A DNA stretch of 64,000 nucleotides from Inquilinus sp052078665 (GTDB lineage: Bacteria > Pseudomonadota > Alphaproteobacteria > DSM-16000 > Inquilinaceae): NCBI RefSeq assembly GCF_052078665.1, contig NZ_JBQJIK010000025.1:29349-93348 (forward strand). Direction: 5' to 3'. The notes below the pieces were generated by a model, which made no database searches, was not told where the DNA came from, and worked only from the letters and a program-made list of their open reading frames with translations. A program made the position numbers and the translations under genes. This document shows, one piece after another, positions 41,424 to 49,485 of the stretch. Within the stretch, counting starts at the first letter, position 1. Every line of letters starts with the position of its first letter.

Positions 41424-42350
41424 ATGGGCGACCATCATCGGGACGGCACGGCCGGCCTCGACCTCCGGCCGATCGCCGGCCGCATCGGCGCCGAGATCCA
41501 CGGCCTCCGACTCTCCGGCGACCTCGATCCGGCCGCCCTCGATGGGCTGCGCGCGGCGCTGCACCGGCACAAGGTGATCTTCCTGCGCGGCCAGGATCTC
41601 GACGATGCCGGGCAGGAGGCCTTCGCCCGGGCGCTCGGCGACCCGGTGGCGCATCCGACCCAGCCGGTGGCGATCGGCGCCGACTTCCTGCTCGAGCTCG
41701 ATTCGGCCCGCGGCCAGCGCGCCAACTCCTGGCACACCGACGTCACCTTCGTCGACGCCTACCCCCAGGCCTCGATCCTGCGCGCGGTGGTGGTGCCGGA
41801 ATTCGGCGGCGACACCATCTGGGCCAACACCGCCACCGCCTATCTCGACCTGCCGGCGCCGCTGCGCGGCCTGGCCGACCAGCTCTGGGCCCTGCATAGC
41901 AACGACTACGACTACGCCGCCTCGCATCCCGAGGCGACGCCGGAGCGGCTGCGCTACCACCGCGAGGTGTTCGCCTCGACCGTGTACGAGACCGAGCATC
42001 CGGTGGTGCGGGTGCATCCGGCGACCGGCGAGCGCACCCTGGTGCTGGGCCATTTCGTGCGCCGCTTCCTCGGCCTCTCGGCCAATGAATCGGCCCAGCT
42101 GTTCACCACGCTGCAGGCCTATGTGACCCGGCCGGAGAACACGGTGCGCTGGCAATGGCGGGCGGGCGACGTGGCGATCTGGGACAACCGCGCCACCCAG
42201 CACTACGCGGTCAACGACTATGGCGACCGGCGCCGCGTGGTGCGCCGCGCCACCATCGCCGGCGACATCCCGGCCGCCATCGACGGCCGCCGCAGCACCA
42301 CCCGGGTGAAGGCGGTGCGGGAAGCACAACCAGAAGCGGCGGCCGCCTGA
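41424..42350 (+). CDS. TauD/TfdA-family 2-oxoglutarate dioxygenase (alkylsulfatase-like)
   Basis: 308 aa from the ATG at 41424 with AGGAG 7 nt upstream; a GTG at 41403 is less likely. The Fe(II) triad is His104-x-Asp106 (NSWHTDVTF) and His260 (RATQHYAVNDYGD). The C-terminal RRVVRRATIAGDIP...DGRRS is closest in style to AtsK, which cleaves alkyl sulfate esters for sulfur. Taurine or another sulfonate is also possible. Ends before a clear terminator; no transporter partner is adjacent. Confidence 0.82.
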   Translation: MGDHHRDGTAGLDLRPIAGRIGAEIHGLRLSGDLDPAALDGLRAALHRHKVIFLRGQDLDDAGQEAFARALGDPVAHPTQPVAIGADFLLELDSARGQRANSWHTDVTFVDAYPQASILRAVVVPEFGGDTIWANTATAYLDLPAPLRGLADQLWALHSNDYDYAASHPEATPERLRYHREVFASTVYETEHPVVRVHPATGERTLVLGHFVRRFLGLSANESAQLFTTLQAYVTRPENTVRWQWRAGDVAIWDNRATQHYAVNDYGDRRRVVRRATIAGDIPAAIDGRRSTTRVKAVREAQPEAAAA

Positions 42351-42380
42351 CTTCCGATCTACCCGGTTTGGACCGATGTT

Positions 42381-42408
42381 TTGCCTCTCCCGTTTACGGG
42401 AGAGGCAA
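42381..42408 (+). terminator. Rho-independent terminator after the dioxygenase gene
   Basis: TTGCCTCTCCCG pairs perfectly with CGGGAGAGGCAA across a TTTA loop, followed by TTTAAAG. It separates the dioxygenase from the dme operon. Confidence 0.8.
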
Positions 42409-42438
42409 TTTAAAGCCCTGCGACCAGCCATCCCTTGC

Positions 42439-42461
42439 CCTATCCTCTCCAGGGGGATAGG
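42439..42461 (+). promoter_or_regulatory. CsoR/RcnR-type operator before dmeR
   Basis: CCTATCC and GGATAGG form a perfect 7-bp inverted repeat around a 9-nt spacer that ends in Gs, giving a run of five Gs. It lies 8 bp before the dmeR ATG. G-tracts flanked by AT-containing inverted arms are what RcnR/DmeR regulators bind, so autoregulation released by Co or Ni is likely. Confidence 0.65.
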
Positions 42462-42469
42462 TTCTTTCC

Positions 42470-42733
42470 ATGAGCCATGCCAACAATCCCGAGATCCTCG
42501 GCCGGCTGAAGCGGGCCCAGGGGCATCTCGCCGCCACGCTGCGCATGGTCGAGGCCGGCGAGGACGGCCTCGCCATCGCCCAGCAGCTCCAGGCCGTGGT
42601 CAAGGCGGTGGAGAAGGCGAAGACCATGCTGATCCTCGACCATGTCGACCATTGCGTCGCGCATCTGGCGAACGGGGCCGAGGGCCGCGACGCCCGCCTC
42701 GCCTCGCTGCGCGAGATCACCAAGTATCTGTGA
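42470..42733 (+). CDS. dmeR: CsoR/RcnR-family metal-sensing repressor, DmeR-like
   Basis: 87 aa of the all-helical DUF156 family (GRLKRAQGHLAATLRMVEAGEDGLAIAQQL is in the middle-N region). His3 is present as in RcnR, and His58, His61, Cys62 and His65 in LDHVDHCVAH can supply metal ligands. The Cys35-equivalent of CsoR/RcnR appears to be Leu, as far as can be aligned by eye. The efflux gene downstream and the operator upstream support a Co/Ni repressor, DmeR; a formaldehyde sensor (FrmR) is less likely. Confidence 0.8.
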   Translation: MSHANNPEILGRLKRAQGHLAATLRMVEAGEDGLAIAQQLQAVVKAVEKAKTMLILDHVDHCVAHLANGAEGRDARLASLREITKYL

Positions 42734-42749
42734 AGGCATCGAGACCATC

Positions 42750-42935
42750 ATGTGCTGCCGCGTCGCCGTCGAACGGGTCTATCGCGAGCTCTGCGCCCGG
42801 GCCGAACCGCCGGAATGGGCCTTTGAGGCCGCCCTGACCCTGTACCGCCACAACCATCCGGAGGTGCCGGTCGCGCTGGCCACGCGCGATGTCTGCGACT
42901 GGACCGGCCACCCGGCCATGCTCCTGCTCCACTGA
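42750..42935 (+). CDS. small Cys/His-containing protein between dmeR and dmeF
   Basis: 61 aa from ATG 42750 (MCCRVAVERVYRELC). It has four Cys (2, 3, 15 and about 49) and two His (34 and 61) besides acidic residues, so metal binding is possible. No signal peptide. It lies 16 bp after dmeR and 17 bp before dmeF in the same direction, so it is probably co-transcribed. I do not recognise the family. Confidence 0.55.
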   Translation: MCCRVAVERVYRELCARAEPPEWAFEAALTLYRHNHPEVPVALATRDVCDWTGHPAMLLLH

Positions 42936-42952
42936 TCTCCCGGGAGGCGGCG

Positions 42953-43921
42953 ATGCACAGCCATTCCCTCGACGACTGGCGGCACGACCACCTGTTCCTC
43001 GGTGCCGACCATGCCCGCAACGAGCGCCGCACCCGCTGGGTGGTGGCGCTGACCGCGGCGATGATGGCGGTCGAGTTCCTCGGCGGCCTCGCCTTCGGCT
43101 CGATGGCGCTGCTGGCCGACGGGCTGCACATGGCGACTCATGCCGGGGCGCTCGGCGTGGCCGCGCTGGCCTATCGCTACGCCCGCCGCCACGCCCGCGA
43201 CCCGCGCTTCGCCTTCGGCACCGGCAAGCTCGGCGACCTCGCCGGCTTCGCCAGCGCCCTGGTGCTGGCCGTGGTCTCGATCGGCATCGGCTGGGAGTCG
43301 ATCGTCCGGCTCCTGAACCCCGTCGCCATCGCCTATGACCAGGCGATCGCCATCGCGGTCGTCGGCCTCGCCGTCAACATCGCCAGCGCCTGGCTGCTGC
43401 ATGACGGCGGTCACCAACACGATCACGGGCATCACGATGCCCATGATCACGGCCACCACCACGATCACGGGCACCATGCCCATGACCGCGACCACAATCT
43501 GCGCGCGGCCTATTTCCACGTGCTGGCCGATGCCGTGACCTCGGTCGGCGCCATCCTCGGCCTGCTCGCCGGCCGCTTCTACGGCTGGGCCTGGATGGAT
43601 GCGGTGATGGGGATCGTCGGCGGCATCATGATCGCGCGCTGGTCCTGGGGCCTGCTGCGCGATTCGGGCGCGGTGCTGCTCGACACCGTGCCCGATCCGG
43701 GCCTGGCCGACTCGATCCGCGACCGGCTCGAGACCGGGGGCGACCGCATCGCCGACCTGCATCTCTGGCGCGTCGGCCCCGGCCACGCCGCCGCCATCGT
43801 CGCCCTGGTCAGCGACCGGCCGCTGCCGCCGGCGCAGTACAAGGCCCGGCTCGGCGGCCTGCCCGGCCTGTCGCATGTCACCGTCGAGGTGAACCGCTGC
43901 GAGCATCACGCAGCGGCGTGA
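42953..43921 (+). CDS. dmeF: cation diffusion facilitator, Co/Ni efflux DmeF
   Basis: 322 aa with six membrane helices. The N-terminal MHSHSLDDWRHDHLFLG is typical of DmeF. The metal sites of TM2 and TM5 are LLADGLHMATHAG and FHVLADAVTSVGA. A cytoplasmic His-rich loop between TM4 and TM5 (GHHDAHDHGHHHDHGHH) has more than a dozen His. It exports Co(II) and Ni(II) by proton antiport. The ATG follows GGGAGG. Likely repressed by the dmeR product. Confidence 0.92.
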   Translation: MHSHSLDDWRHDHLFLGADHARNERRTRWVVALTAAMMAVEFLGGLAFGSMALLADGLHMATHAGALGVAALAYRYARRHARDPRFAFGTGKLGDLAGFASALVLAVVSIGIGWESIVRLLNPVAIAYDQAIAIAVVGLAVNIASAWLLHDGGHQHDHGHHDAHDHGHHHDHGHHAHDRDHNLRAAYFHVLADAVTSVGAILGLLAGRFYGWAWMDAVMGIVGGIMIARWSWGLLRDSGAVLLDTVPDPGLADSIRDRLETGGDRIADLHLWRVGPGHAAAIVALVSDRPLPPAQYKARLGGLPGLSHVTVEVNRCEHHAAA

Positions 43922-43998
43922 GGCGGCCTGCGGCGGATTGCCGTGGCGCCTTCCGCCCGCACTGCAGCCATCCTGCCGGTCCTGAGATGAGGAGACCG

Positions 43999-44703
43999 AT
44001 GGTGCGCCGCCTGCCGATCGTCGCTGCCGCAGCCGCCCTGGTGCTGACCGCGCCGCTCGCCCTGGTCCGGGCCGAGGTCGCGGCCGGCCAGGAGGCCGGC
44101 GCCACCGCCCTGTCCGACCGGCTGGCGCTGACCGCCCTGGTGCAGTCGTTGCGCGCCGGGCTCGGCGCCACCGACAGCGCCACCCTGTTCCTGGAAGACT
44201 GGTGCGGCCGCTACGGCCTGGCGCCCACGGCGAAGATCGTCGCCCGGCGCGTGCCCGGCGAGGTGGCGCTGACCGACCAGCAGCGCCAGGAGCTGGAGAT
44301 CACCGACGCGGCCGAGCCGGTGGTGTATCGCCGGGTCCAGCTGGTCTGCGGTGACCAGGTGCTGTCCGAGGCCGACAACTGGTACCTGCCGGACCGGCTG
44401 ACGCCGGAGATCAACGCGGTGCTGACCGGGACCGACACGCCCTTCGGCCGCGCCATCCGGCCGCTCGGGCCTTCGCGCCGCACCCTGTCCTCGACCGTGC
44501 TGTGGCAGGCCCTGCCGGAGGGGTGGGAGCGGATGCCGTCGGCGCAGCTGGCCGGCTGGGCCGCCGCGGCTCCGGCGCCGGCCTATGACCCGGCGGCCTC
44601 GCTGTTCGAGAACCGGGCGATCGTGCTGCGCCAGGACGGCAAGCCGATCTCCGAGGTGCGCGAGACCTACAAGATGCCGCTGATCGCCTTCCGCTTCCGC
44701 TGA
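43999..44703 (+). CDS. secreted chorismate-lyase-like protein (UbiC fold)
   Basis: 234 aa from the ATG at 43999, which has GAGGAG upstream. A signal peptide (about 1-25, ending LVRA) precedes a domain with EDWCGRYGLAPTAKIVAR, YRRVQLVCGDQVLSEADNWYLPDRLTPEIN and TDTPFGRAIRPL. The A-x-N-W-Y-x-P and T-x-x-PFG stretches recall chorismate pyruvate-lyase. Export to the periplasm makes a ubiquinone role doubtful, so the function is open. Confidence 0.6.
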   Translation: MVRRLPIVAAAAALVLTAPLALVRAEVAAGQEAGATALSDRLALTALVQSLRAGLGATDSATLFLEDWCGRYGLAPTAKIVARRVPGEVALTDQQRQELEITDAAEPVVYRRVQLVCGDQVLSEADNWYLPDRLTPEINAVLTGTDTPFGRAIRPLGPSRRTLSSTVLWQALPEGWERMPSAQLAGWAAAAPAPAYDPAASLFENRAIVLRQDGKPISEVRETYKMPLIAFRFR

Positions 44704-44709
44704 AACGCA

Positions 44710-44751
44710 GAAGCCCGGCCGCCCCTTTGGAAGATAGGGGGGCCGGGCTTC
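44710..44751. terminator. bidirectional terminator between convergent genes
   Basis: GAAGCCCGGCC (44710-44720) pairs with GGCCGGGCTTC (44741-44751) with extra inner GCCCC/GGGG pairs, between the UbiC-like gene and the convergent cyclophilin gene. Confidence 0.75.
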
Positions 44752-44776
44752 CTCTCGATCGATCGGTGGCCGTGCC

Positions 44777-45307
44777 TTACTTGACGTCGGCGGCGACCTG
44801 CAGCTTGACGATCGTGTCCGGGTTGGCCGGCGGCTCGCCGCGCTTGATCTTGTCGACGAACTCCATGCCCTCGACGACCTGGCCCCAGACCGTGTACTGG
44901 CCGTTCAGGAAGCTGCCCTCGGCGAACATGATGAAGAACTGGCTGTCGGCGCTGTTCGGGCTCTGCGACCGGGCCATGCCGAGGGTGCCGCGCTTGAACG
45001 GCGCCTGGCTGAACTCGGCGTCGATCTTCTGGCCGGACCCGCCCATGCCGGTGCCGTCCGGGTCGCCGGTCTGGGCCATGAAGCCCTCGATCACGCGGTG
45101 AAAGATGATGCCGTCATAGAAGCCCTGCCGCACCAGCTCCTTGATGCGGGCGACATGCTTGGGCGCCAGGTCGGGGCGCAGCTCGATCACCACCCGGCCA
45201 TAGGTCAGGTCGAGATAGAGCGTGTTTTCGAGATCGCGGGCCGAAGCCCCCTGGGTGATGGCCATGGCGAGGAGAAGACTCCCGAGAAGTTGCAAGAAAC
45301 GCGTCAT
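44777..45307 (-). CDS. cyclophilin-type peptidylprolyl isomerase, exported
   Basis: 176 aa from the ATG at 45307. A signal peptide (about residues 1-23, ending ASA) is followed by the compact bacterial cyclophilin fold with FYDGIIFHRVIEGFMAQTGDP (the Arg of FHR), GMARSQSPNSADSQFFIMF and LNGQYTVWGQVVEG. Speeds prolyl isomerisation in the periplasm. Confidence 0.92.
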   Translation of the reverse strand: MTRFLQLLGSLLLAMAITQGASARDLENTLYLDLTYGRVVIELRPDLAPKHVARIKELVRQGFYDGIIFHRVIEGFMAQTGDPDGTGMGGSGQKIDAEFSQAPFKRGTLGMARSQSPNSADSQFFIMFAEGSFLNGQYTVWGQVVEGMEFVDKIKRGEPPANPDTIVKLQVAADVK

Positions 45308-45406
45308 GCGCTGGGCGCTCCGGACGGGTCGCGAAAGGTGGCCAGAAACAAGCACGGGTCGCGCTCCGGCACAACCCGGTGCGGCATGCGGCCTCTCTCC
45401 CTGCAG

Positions 45407-45802
45407 CTATCCGACGTGGATATCGGTGTGGACGAAGTCGTTTCCCTTGAACAGGAGTGGCGCGCCGCAGGCCCTGGCGCAGGCATAGGCGAAGCAATCG
45501 CCGAAATTGAGGGCGGCCCGATGCCGGCCGCGGCCGTAGATGCGGGACGCCCGAAGGGCTTCGCGGCCGATCGCGGCCCCGATCTCGACCATCTCCGCCT
45601 TGGTTTCCTCGACGAATCGCTCGACCAGCGCCTCCGCTTGCTCGAACGGGATCTGGGCCTCCCGGGCAAGGCCGATGACGGCCTCCCAGACCGACAGGGC
45701 GGAGACCTGGCTGCGAGGTGCCTGCGACAGACGCGAGGCGAGCGATTCCCAGCCTTCCTCCTGCGCGATGATGGCAATGATGGCCGAGGCGTCGACGAAC
45801 AT
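45407..45802 (-). CDS. vapC: PIN-domain toxin VapC
   Basis: 131 aa. MFVDASAIIAIIAQEE carries the first PIN Asp, the middle has the conserved Glu (ALSVWEAVIGLA), and NFGDCFAYACAR has the third acidic site. VapC toxins are RNases acting on tRNA or rRNA. The start overlaps the antitoxin stop by one nucleotide (TGATG). Confidence 0.9.
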   Translation of the reverse strand: MFVDASAIIAIIAQEEGWESLASRLSQAPRSQVSALSVWEAVIGLAREAQIPFEQAEALVERFVEETKAEMVEIGAAIGREALRASRIYGRGRHRAALNFGDCFAYACARACGAPLLFKGNDFVHTDIHVG

Positions 45803-46041
45803 CAGAAACCGCCGCCCTCCTCGTCGAAGAACGCCTTGTCGGCCTTCAGCCCAGTCTTCGGATACCGCGCATAGCGATCTCCGATGGCGCGCAGCCGCTC
45901 GACCAGCGGCGCCGTTCCGGCGGCCCGATGGTATTCGTTCTCGACGGCCTCGCGGATGGTCTCGGTCAGGCCCTTCTGCTTGAGCTTGGCCAGGCGTCGC
46001 ACGGCTGCATCCGTGGCCTCATCTTTGACGGAGAATGCCAT
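45802..46041 (-). CDS. vapB: VapB-type antitoxin (Rv0623-like)
   Basis: 79 aa from the ATG at 46041 with an AGGAGG ribosome-binding site. The N-terminus AFSVKDEATDAAVRRLAKLKQKGLTETIREAV is the PSK/Rv0623 ribbon-helix-helix region for DNA binding; the tail YPKTGLKADKAFFDEEGG should wrap the toxin. Binds and neutralises the VapC below and represses the operon through the palindromes upstream. Confidence 0.88.
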   Translation of the reverse strand: MAFSVKDEATDAAVRRLAKLKQKGLTETIREAVENEYHRAAGTAPLVERLRAIGDRYARYPKTGLKADKAFFDEEGGGF

Positions 46042-46044
46042 TAC

Positions 46045-46082
46045 ATACCTCCTGGTATAGATCTCTATATAGGTCGGTATAG
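46045..46082 (-). promoter_or_regulatory. palindromic operator/promoter of vapBC
   Basis: Three overlapping inverted repeats: ATACC-TCCT-GGTAT (46045-46058), TATAGA-TC-TCTATA (46056-46069) and CTATA-8-TATAG (46065-46082). This AT-rich array directly precedes the antitoxin start and covers its ribosome-binding site. Confidence 0.75.
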
Positions 46083-46125
46083 AAGCGTCTTCAAATGAGA
46101 TCCTGCGCGACCGCACGCGGCGCGC

Positions 46126-46605
46126 TCAGGGCGTGGGCGGCAGCGGCAGCCGGCGGCTGTCCTTGATGGTGTCGAGCACGATGCGCGAGCGGATGGCGGA
46201 AACGCCGTCGATCCGCATCAGGCTGTCCATGATGAAGCGCGACAGATCCTTCAGGTCCGGCGCCACCACGCGCAGCTCGTAGTCGGCGTCGCCGGTCACG
46301 GCGCAGCATTCGACGATCTCGGGGTGGCGCTGCACCGCCTCGCGGAAGGCCTCCGCGGTGAAGGCGCCATGCTTCTCCAGCGTGATCGAGATATAGGCGG
46401 CGACCGACAGGCCGATGCGGTCGGGGTCCAGCAATGCCGCGTAGCCGCGGATCACCCCGGCCTCCTCCAGCCGCTGCAGCCGCCGGGCGCATTGCGACGG
46501 CGACAGCAGCACCCGTTCGGCCAGGGCGATGTTGCTCATCCGGGCGTCGTCCTGCAGCGCCGCCAGAATCCGCCAGTCGAAGCCATCCAGCGCGTCCGTC
46601 GCCAT
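46126..46605 (-). CDS. Lrp/AsnC-family transcriptional regulator
   Basis: 159 aa. N-terminal HTH (DWRILAALQDDARMSNIALAERVLLSPSQC...RLEEAGVIRGY) and C-terminal RAM/ligand domain (ECCAVTGDADYELRVVAPD). These form octamers and respond to amino acids. Divergent from the HtrA-like gene, with a 181-bp gap between the starts that may hold its binding sites; the target is not clear. Confidence 0.9.
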   Translation of the reverse strand: MATDALDGFDWRILAALQDDARMSNIALAERVLLSPSQCARRLQRLEEAGVIRGYAALLDPDRIGLSVAAYISITLEKHGAFTAEAFREAVQRHPEIVECCAVTGDADYELRVVAPDLKDLSRFIMDSLMRIDGVSAIRSRIVLDTIKDSRRLPLPPTP

Positions 46606-46786
46606 CTCCGGGCATCCTCGCCGTGTTCGGTGCGCGAATCGCGCATGCCGTGGCCGGACGATACGCCGGGCAGCCGCCCTCGTCAGCCTGACGCTGTTCC
46701 CCTTGGGTTCTCCCCCTAGCATGCCTACATCTTCGGAAACGGGACGCGCCGGCTGGCGCCGCCCCTTCCGCTCCCAAGGTTCTGCC

Positions 46787-47806
46787 ATGCCCGGCTACGA
46801 AACCCGCTTCCTCCTCGACGCCTCGGCGCCGGGGCCCGAGGCCTCGACGCCATCCGCCGCCTCGACAGGCGCCGATGCGCTCGACGCCTATTCCCGCACC
46901 GTGATCGACGCCGTGCGCGCCGCCGCGCCCTCGGTCGTGCATCTCCGTGTCTCCGGCAAGGGGCCGGACGGCGGCCTGGTGCCCCAGGGCAGCGGCTCCG
47001 GCGTGATCTTCACCCCGGACGGCTTCGTCCTGACCAACAGCCATGTGGTGCATGGCGCGGCGTCGATCACCGCCACGCTCAGCGACGGCCGCAGCGTCAT
47101 CGCCTGGCCGGTCGGCGAGGACCCGGACACCGACCTCGCGGTGCTGCGCCTGCACGACAGCGTACCGGGCTGGGCGCCGCTCGGCTCCTCCGCCGCGCTG
47201 CAGGTCGGCCAGCTGGTGGTCGCCATCGGCAACCCGCTGGGCTTCGAGGCGACGGTGACGGCCGGCGTGGTCAGCGCCCTCGGCCGGTCGCTGCGCGGCC
47301 GGTCCGGCCGGCTGATCGACGGCGTGCTGCAGACCGATGCGGCGCTGAACCCCGGCAACAGCGGCGGCCCGCTGGTCGACGCGCTCGGCCGGGTGGTCGG
47401 CATCAACACCGCGATGATCGCCGGCGCCCAGGGCCTGTGCTTCGCCATCGGCAGCGACACCGCCCTGGTGGTGGCGTCGGAGATCATCCGCCATGGCCGG
47501 GTGCGGCGCGCCTCGCTCGGCATCGCCGCGCAGACCATCCGGCTGCCGCGGCCGACGCAGCTGGCGCTCGGCCTGCCTGCCCCCGGCGGCGTGCGGGTGG
47601 CGGAGCTGCTGCCCGGCGGCGCCGGGGCCACGGCGCTGCGCGTCGGCGACGTGATCCTGGCGATCGACGGCCATCCGGTCGACGGCGTCGACGCGCTGCA
47701 CCGGCTGCTCGGGGTGGACCGGGTCGGCGTCGCCACCGCCCTGCGCCTGCTGCGCGACGGCCGGGTGCCGGAGGTGTCGGTGACGCCGCGCGAGCGGACG
47801 AGCTGA
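46787..47806 (+). CDS. HtrA/DegP-like serine protease (S1C)
   Basis: 339 aa. The chymotrypsin-like triad is His86 (LTNSHVVHG), Asp116 (DTDLAVLRL) and Ser192 (NPGNSGGPLVD); one PDZ domain follows (about 250-335, LGIAAQTIRL...GVRVAELLPGGAGA...VGDVILAIDG). Unlike DegP there is no recognisable signal peptide or membrane anchor; the N-terminus is a Ser/Ala-rich tail, so the protein may be cytoplasmic. Confidence 0.88.
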   Translation: MPGYETRFLLDASAPGPEASTPSAASTGADALDAYSRTVIDAVRAAAPSVVHLRVSGKGPDGGLVPQGSGSGVIFTPDGFVLTNSHVVHGAASITATLSDGRSVIAWPVGEDPDTDLAVLRLHDSVPGWAPLGSSAALQVGQLVVAIGNPLGFEATVTAGVVSALGRSLRGRSGRLIDGVLQTDAALNPGNSGGPLVDALGRVVGINTAMIAGAQGLCFAIGSDTALVVASEIIRHGRVRRASLGIAAQTIRLPRPTQLALGLPAPGGVRVAELLPGGAGATALRVGDVILAIDGHPVDGVDALHRLLGVDRVGVATALRLLRDGRVPEVSVTPRERTS

Positions 47807-47812
47807 CCGGCC

Positions 47813-48418
47813 TTACTCGAAGGTGGTGGCCATGCTGGCGCCGTAGGCGATGATGCCGCCGCCGGTCAGCGCCACCGCCGGGATATCGTGCGCCTCGATG
47901 TTCCCGAAGTCCTTCTCGCGGGTGTAGAAGCCGCCGCGCGCGTACTGCGCGTCATAATATTCGCCCAGCCGCTTGGCATAGGCCAGCTGCTCCGGCCCGT
48001 CGGTCGGCTGCTGTGACTGCGCCTGGATATAGCTCTGCAGCGCGACATTGACCTCGCGCTGCGAGGCGATGGCCGTGCCGGGATACAGCCTCACCCGTTC
48101 GGCCATGAAGCCGGCGGCCTTGGCCTCGGCGGCGTCGTTCTGCTTCGCCGACACCCGCTTCAGCCCGTCCCAGGCATCGGTCAGGTCGGGCCAGGCCATC
48201 CCGGCCTGGCGGTACAGGCTCTTGGCCTCGCCGGGGTTGCCGGCCTCGGCGGCCTTGGCCTGGGCCAGCAGGGCCTCGCCGCGGCTCTGGTCGAAGCCGG
48301 CTTCGCCGGAGGCGGCCGCGCTCTGCAGCACCGTCGGCGGCAGCGCCGGCTGATACGGCTCGGCGGCGCAGGCGGCGAGGACAAGGAGGGCCAGCGGGGT
48401 GAGGGTGCGCAGCAGCAT
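47813..48418 (-). CDS. lipoprotein, helical, unknown function
   Basis: 201 aa. Signal peptide with lipobox LVLAACA (Cys at about 17). The mature part looks alpha-helical with TPR-like segments (GEALLAQAKAAEAGNPGEAKSLYRQAG). The C-terminal region has YDAQYARGGFYTREKDFGN. No family recognised. Convergent with the HtrA-like gene. Confidence 0.7.
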   Translation of the reverse strand: MLLRTLTPLALLVLAACAAEPYQPALPPTVLQSAAASGEAGFDQSRGEALLAQAKAAEAGNPGEAKSLYRQAGMAWPDLTDAWDGLKRVSAKQNDAAEAKAAGFMAERVRLYPGTAIASQREVNVALQSYIQAQSQQPTDGPEQLAYAKRLGEYYDAQYARGGFYTREKDFGNIEAHDIPAVALTGGGIIAYGASMATTFE

Positions 48419-48513
48419 GGCCCATCCTTAGCGCAAAGCGGTCCGCGCCGCCATGGACGCGTCGCCGCGACGGCCTGTGATAGAATGGACGTCGGCCTAT
48501 CAGGGTGGTGCGG

Positions 48514-48759
48514 ATGAGCCTCGCGATCCCGATCCTTCTGCTTCTGCTGATTGCCGTCTTTGTCTATCGCAGCCTGGCGCCGGCCCGCCGCCGTGTCGCG
48601 GCCGCCCGGTCGGGCTCGGGCGCCGTTCCGGCCGGGTCCGACGGCGGCTCCTCGACCGGATCCCACGCGTCCCATTGCGGCGATTCGGGCGGGTCCGATG
48701 CCGGCAGCTGCGGTGGCGATTCGGGGGGTGGCGGCGGTGGTGGAGGAGGCGGCGACTGA
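48514..48759 (+). CDS. small Gly/Ser-rich single-pass membrane protein
   Basis: 81 aa: an N-terminal membrane helix (MSLAIPILLLLLIAVFVYRSL), a basic stop-transfer patch, then a Ser/Gly-rich tail with scattered Cys and His ending in a run of 10 Gly. Similar tails (TPM/DUF-type) end many alphaproteobacterial membrane proteins. Function unknown. Its stop abuts the TetR gene stop. Confidence 0.5.
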   Translation: MSLAIPILLLLLIAVFVYRSLAPARRRVAAARSGSGAVPAGSDGGSSTGSHASHCGDSGGSDAGSCGGDSGGGGGGGGGGD

Positions 48760-49446
48760 TCAGCCGCCGCGTGGCGGCTTCAGGCCGCAGCCGCGCAGGA
48801 TCAGCCCGGTGACGTGCCGGCCGGCGACCAGGAAGACGTCGTCATCCAGCGCCTCGCGCCCCAGCACGGCCCGGATCTGGGCCTCGAAATCGGCATAGGT
48901 CTGGGTCGCGGCCCACAGGGTGAAGACCAGATGCCGCGGGTCGACGGGCGCCATCCGGCCGGCGGCGATCCAGCCCTCGATCACCCGCGCCTTCTCGTCG
49001 ATCGTCCGCTTCAGCTTGCCCGACAGGTAGTCGGCGACCTGCGGCGCGCCGTGGATGATCTCGTTGGCGAAGACCTTCGACGCCAGCGGCCGGCTGCGCG
49101 ACCAGCGCATCTTGTCGCGGATATAGGCGGCCAGCGCCTCGGCCGGGTCGCGCTCCGGCACCAGATGGTCGAAGGCATCGACCCACAGGTCGAGGATGCG
49201 GGCCAGCACGGCGCGGTACAGCGCCTCCTTGGTGCCGAAATAGTAATGCACGTTGGCCTTCGGCAGCCCGGCGCGTTCGGCGATGCCCTGCATGGTGGCG
49301 CCGGAGAAGCCGGCCTCGGCGAACACGCCCTCGGCGGCGTCCAGGATCTGCGCCTCGCGGGCCCGGCGCAGGCGGCTGCCCGCGCTCGGCCGCGGTGTGT
49401 CCAGGCCTGTGTCGTCCGGCGATTCCAGCATCTCGGCATCGGTCAT
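48760..49446 (-). CDS. TetR-family regulator, RutR-like
   Basis: 228 aa. After an acidic N-terminal tail comes a TetR HTH (REAQILDAAEGVFAEAGFSGATMQGIAERAG-type, ending PKANVHYYFGTKEALYRAVL). The ligand domain with KVFANEIIHGAPQVADYLSGKLK matches the RutR/TetR_C_13 group, which binds uracil or thymine. The pyrimidine catabolic genes at 51846-60979 are its likely targets. Confidence 0.82.
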   Translation of the reverse strand: MTDAEMLESPDDTGLDTPRPSAGSRLRRAREAQILDAAEGVFAEAGFSGATMQGIAERAGLPKANVHYYFGTKEALYRAVLARILDLWVDAFDHLVPERDPAEALAAYIRDKMRWSRSRPLASKVFANEIIHGAPQVADYLSGKLKRTIDEKARVIEGWIAAGRMAPVDPRHLVFTLWAATQTYADFEAQIRAVLGREALDDDVFLVAGRHVTGLILRGCGLKPPRGG

Positions 49447-49485
49447 GCCGGCAATATCGGCCGGAAGGCCGGCGCCGTCGATAGC

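Noticed and set aside
43410..43490. Repetitive CATGATCACGGGCA-like stretch as a tandem DNA repeat element
   Set aside because: It encodes the His-rich loop of DmeF and is explained by that coding function.
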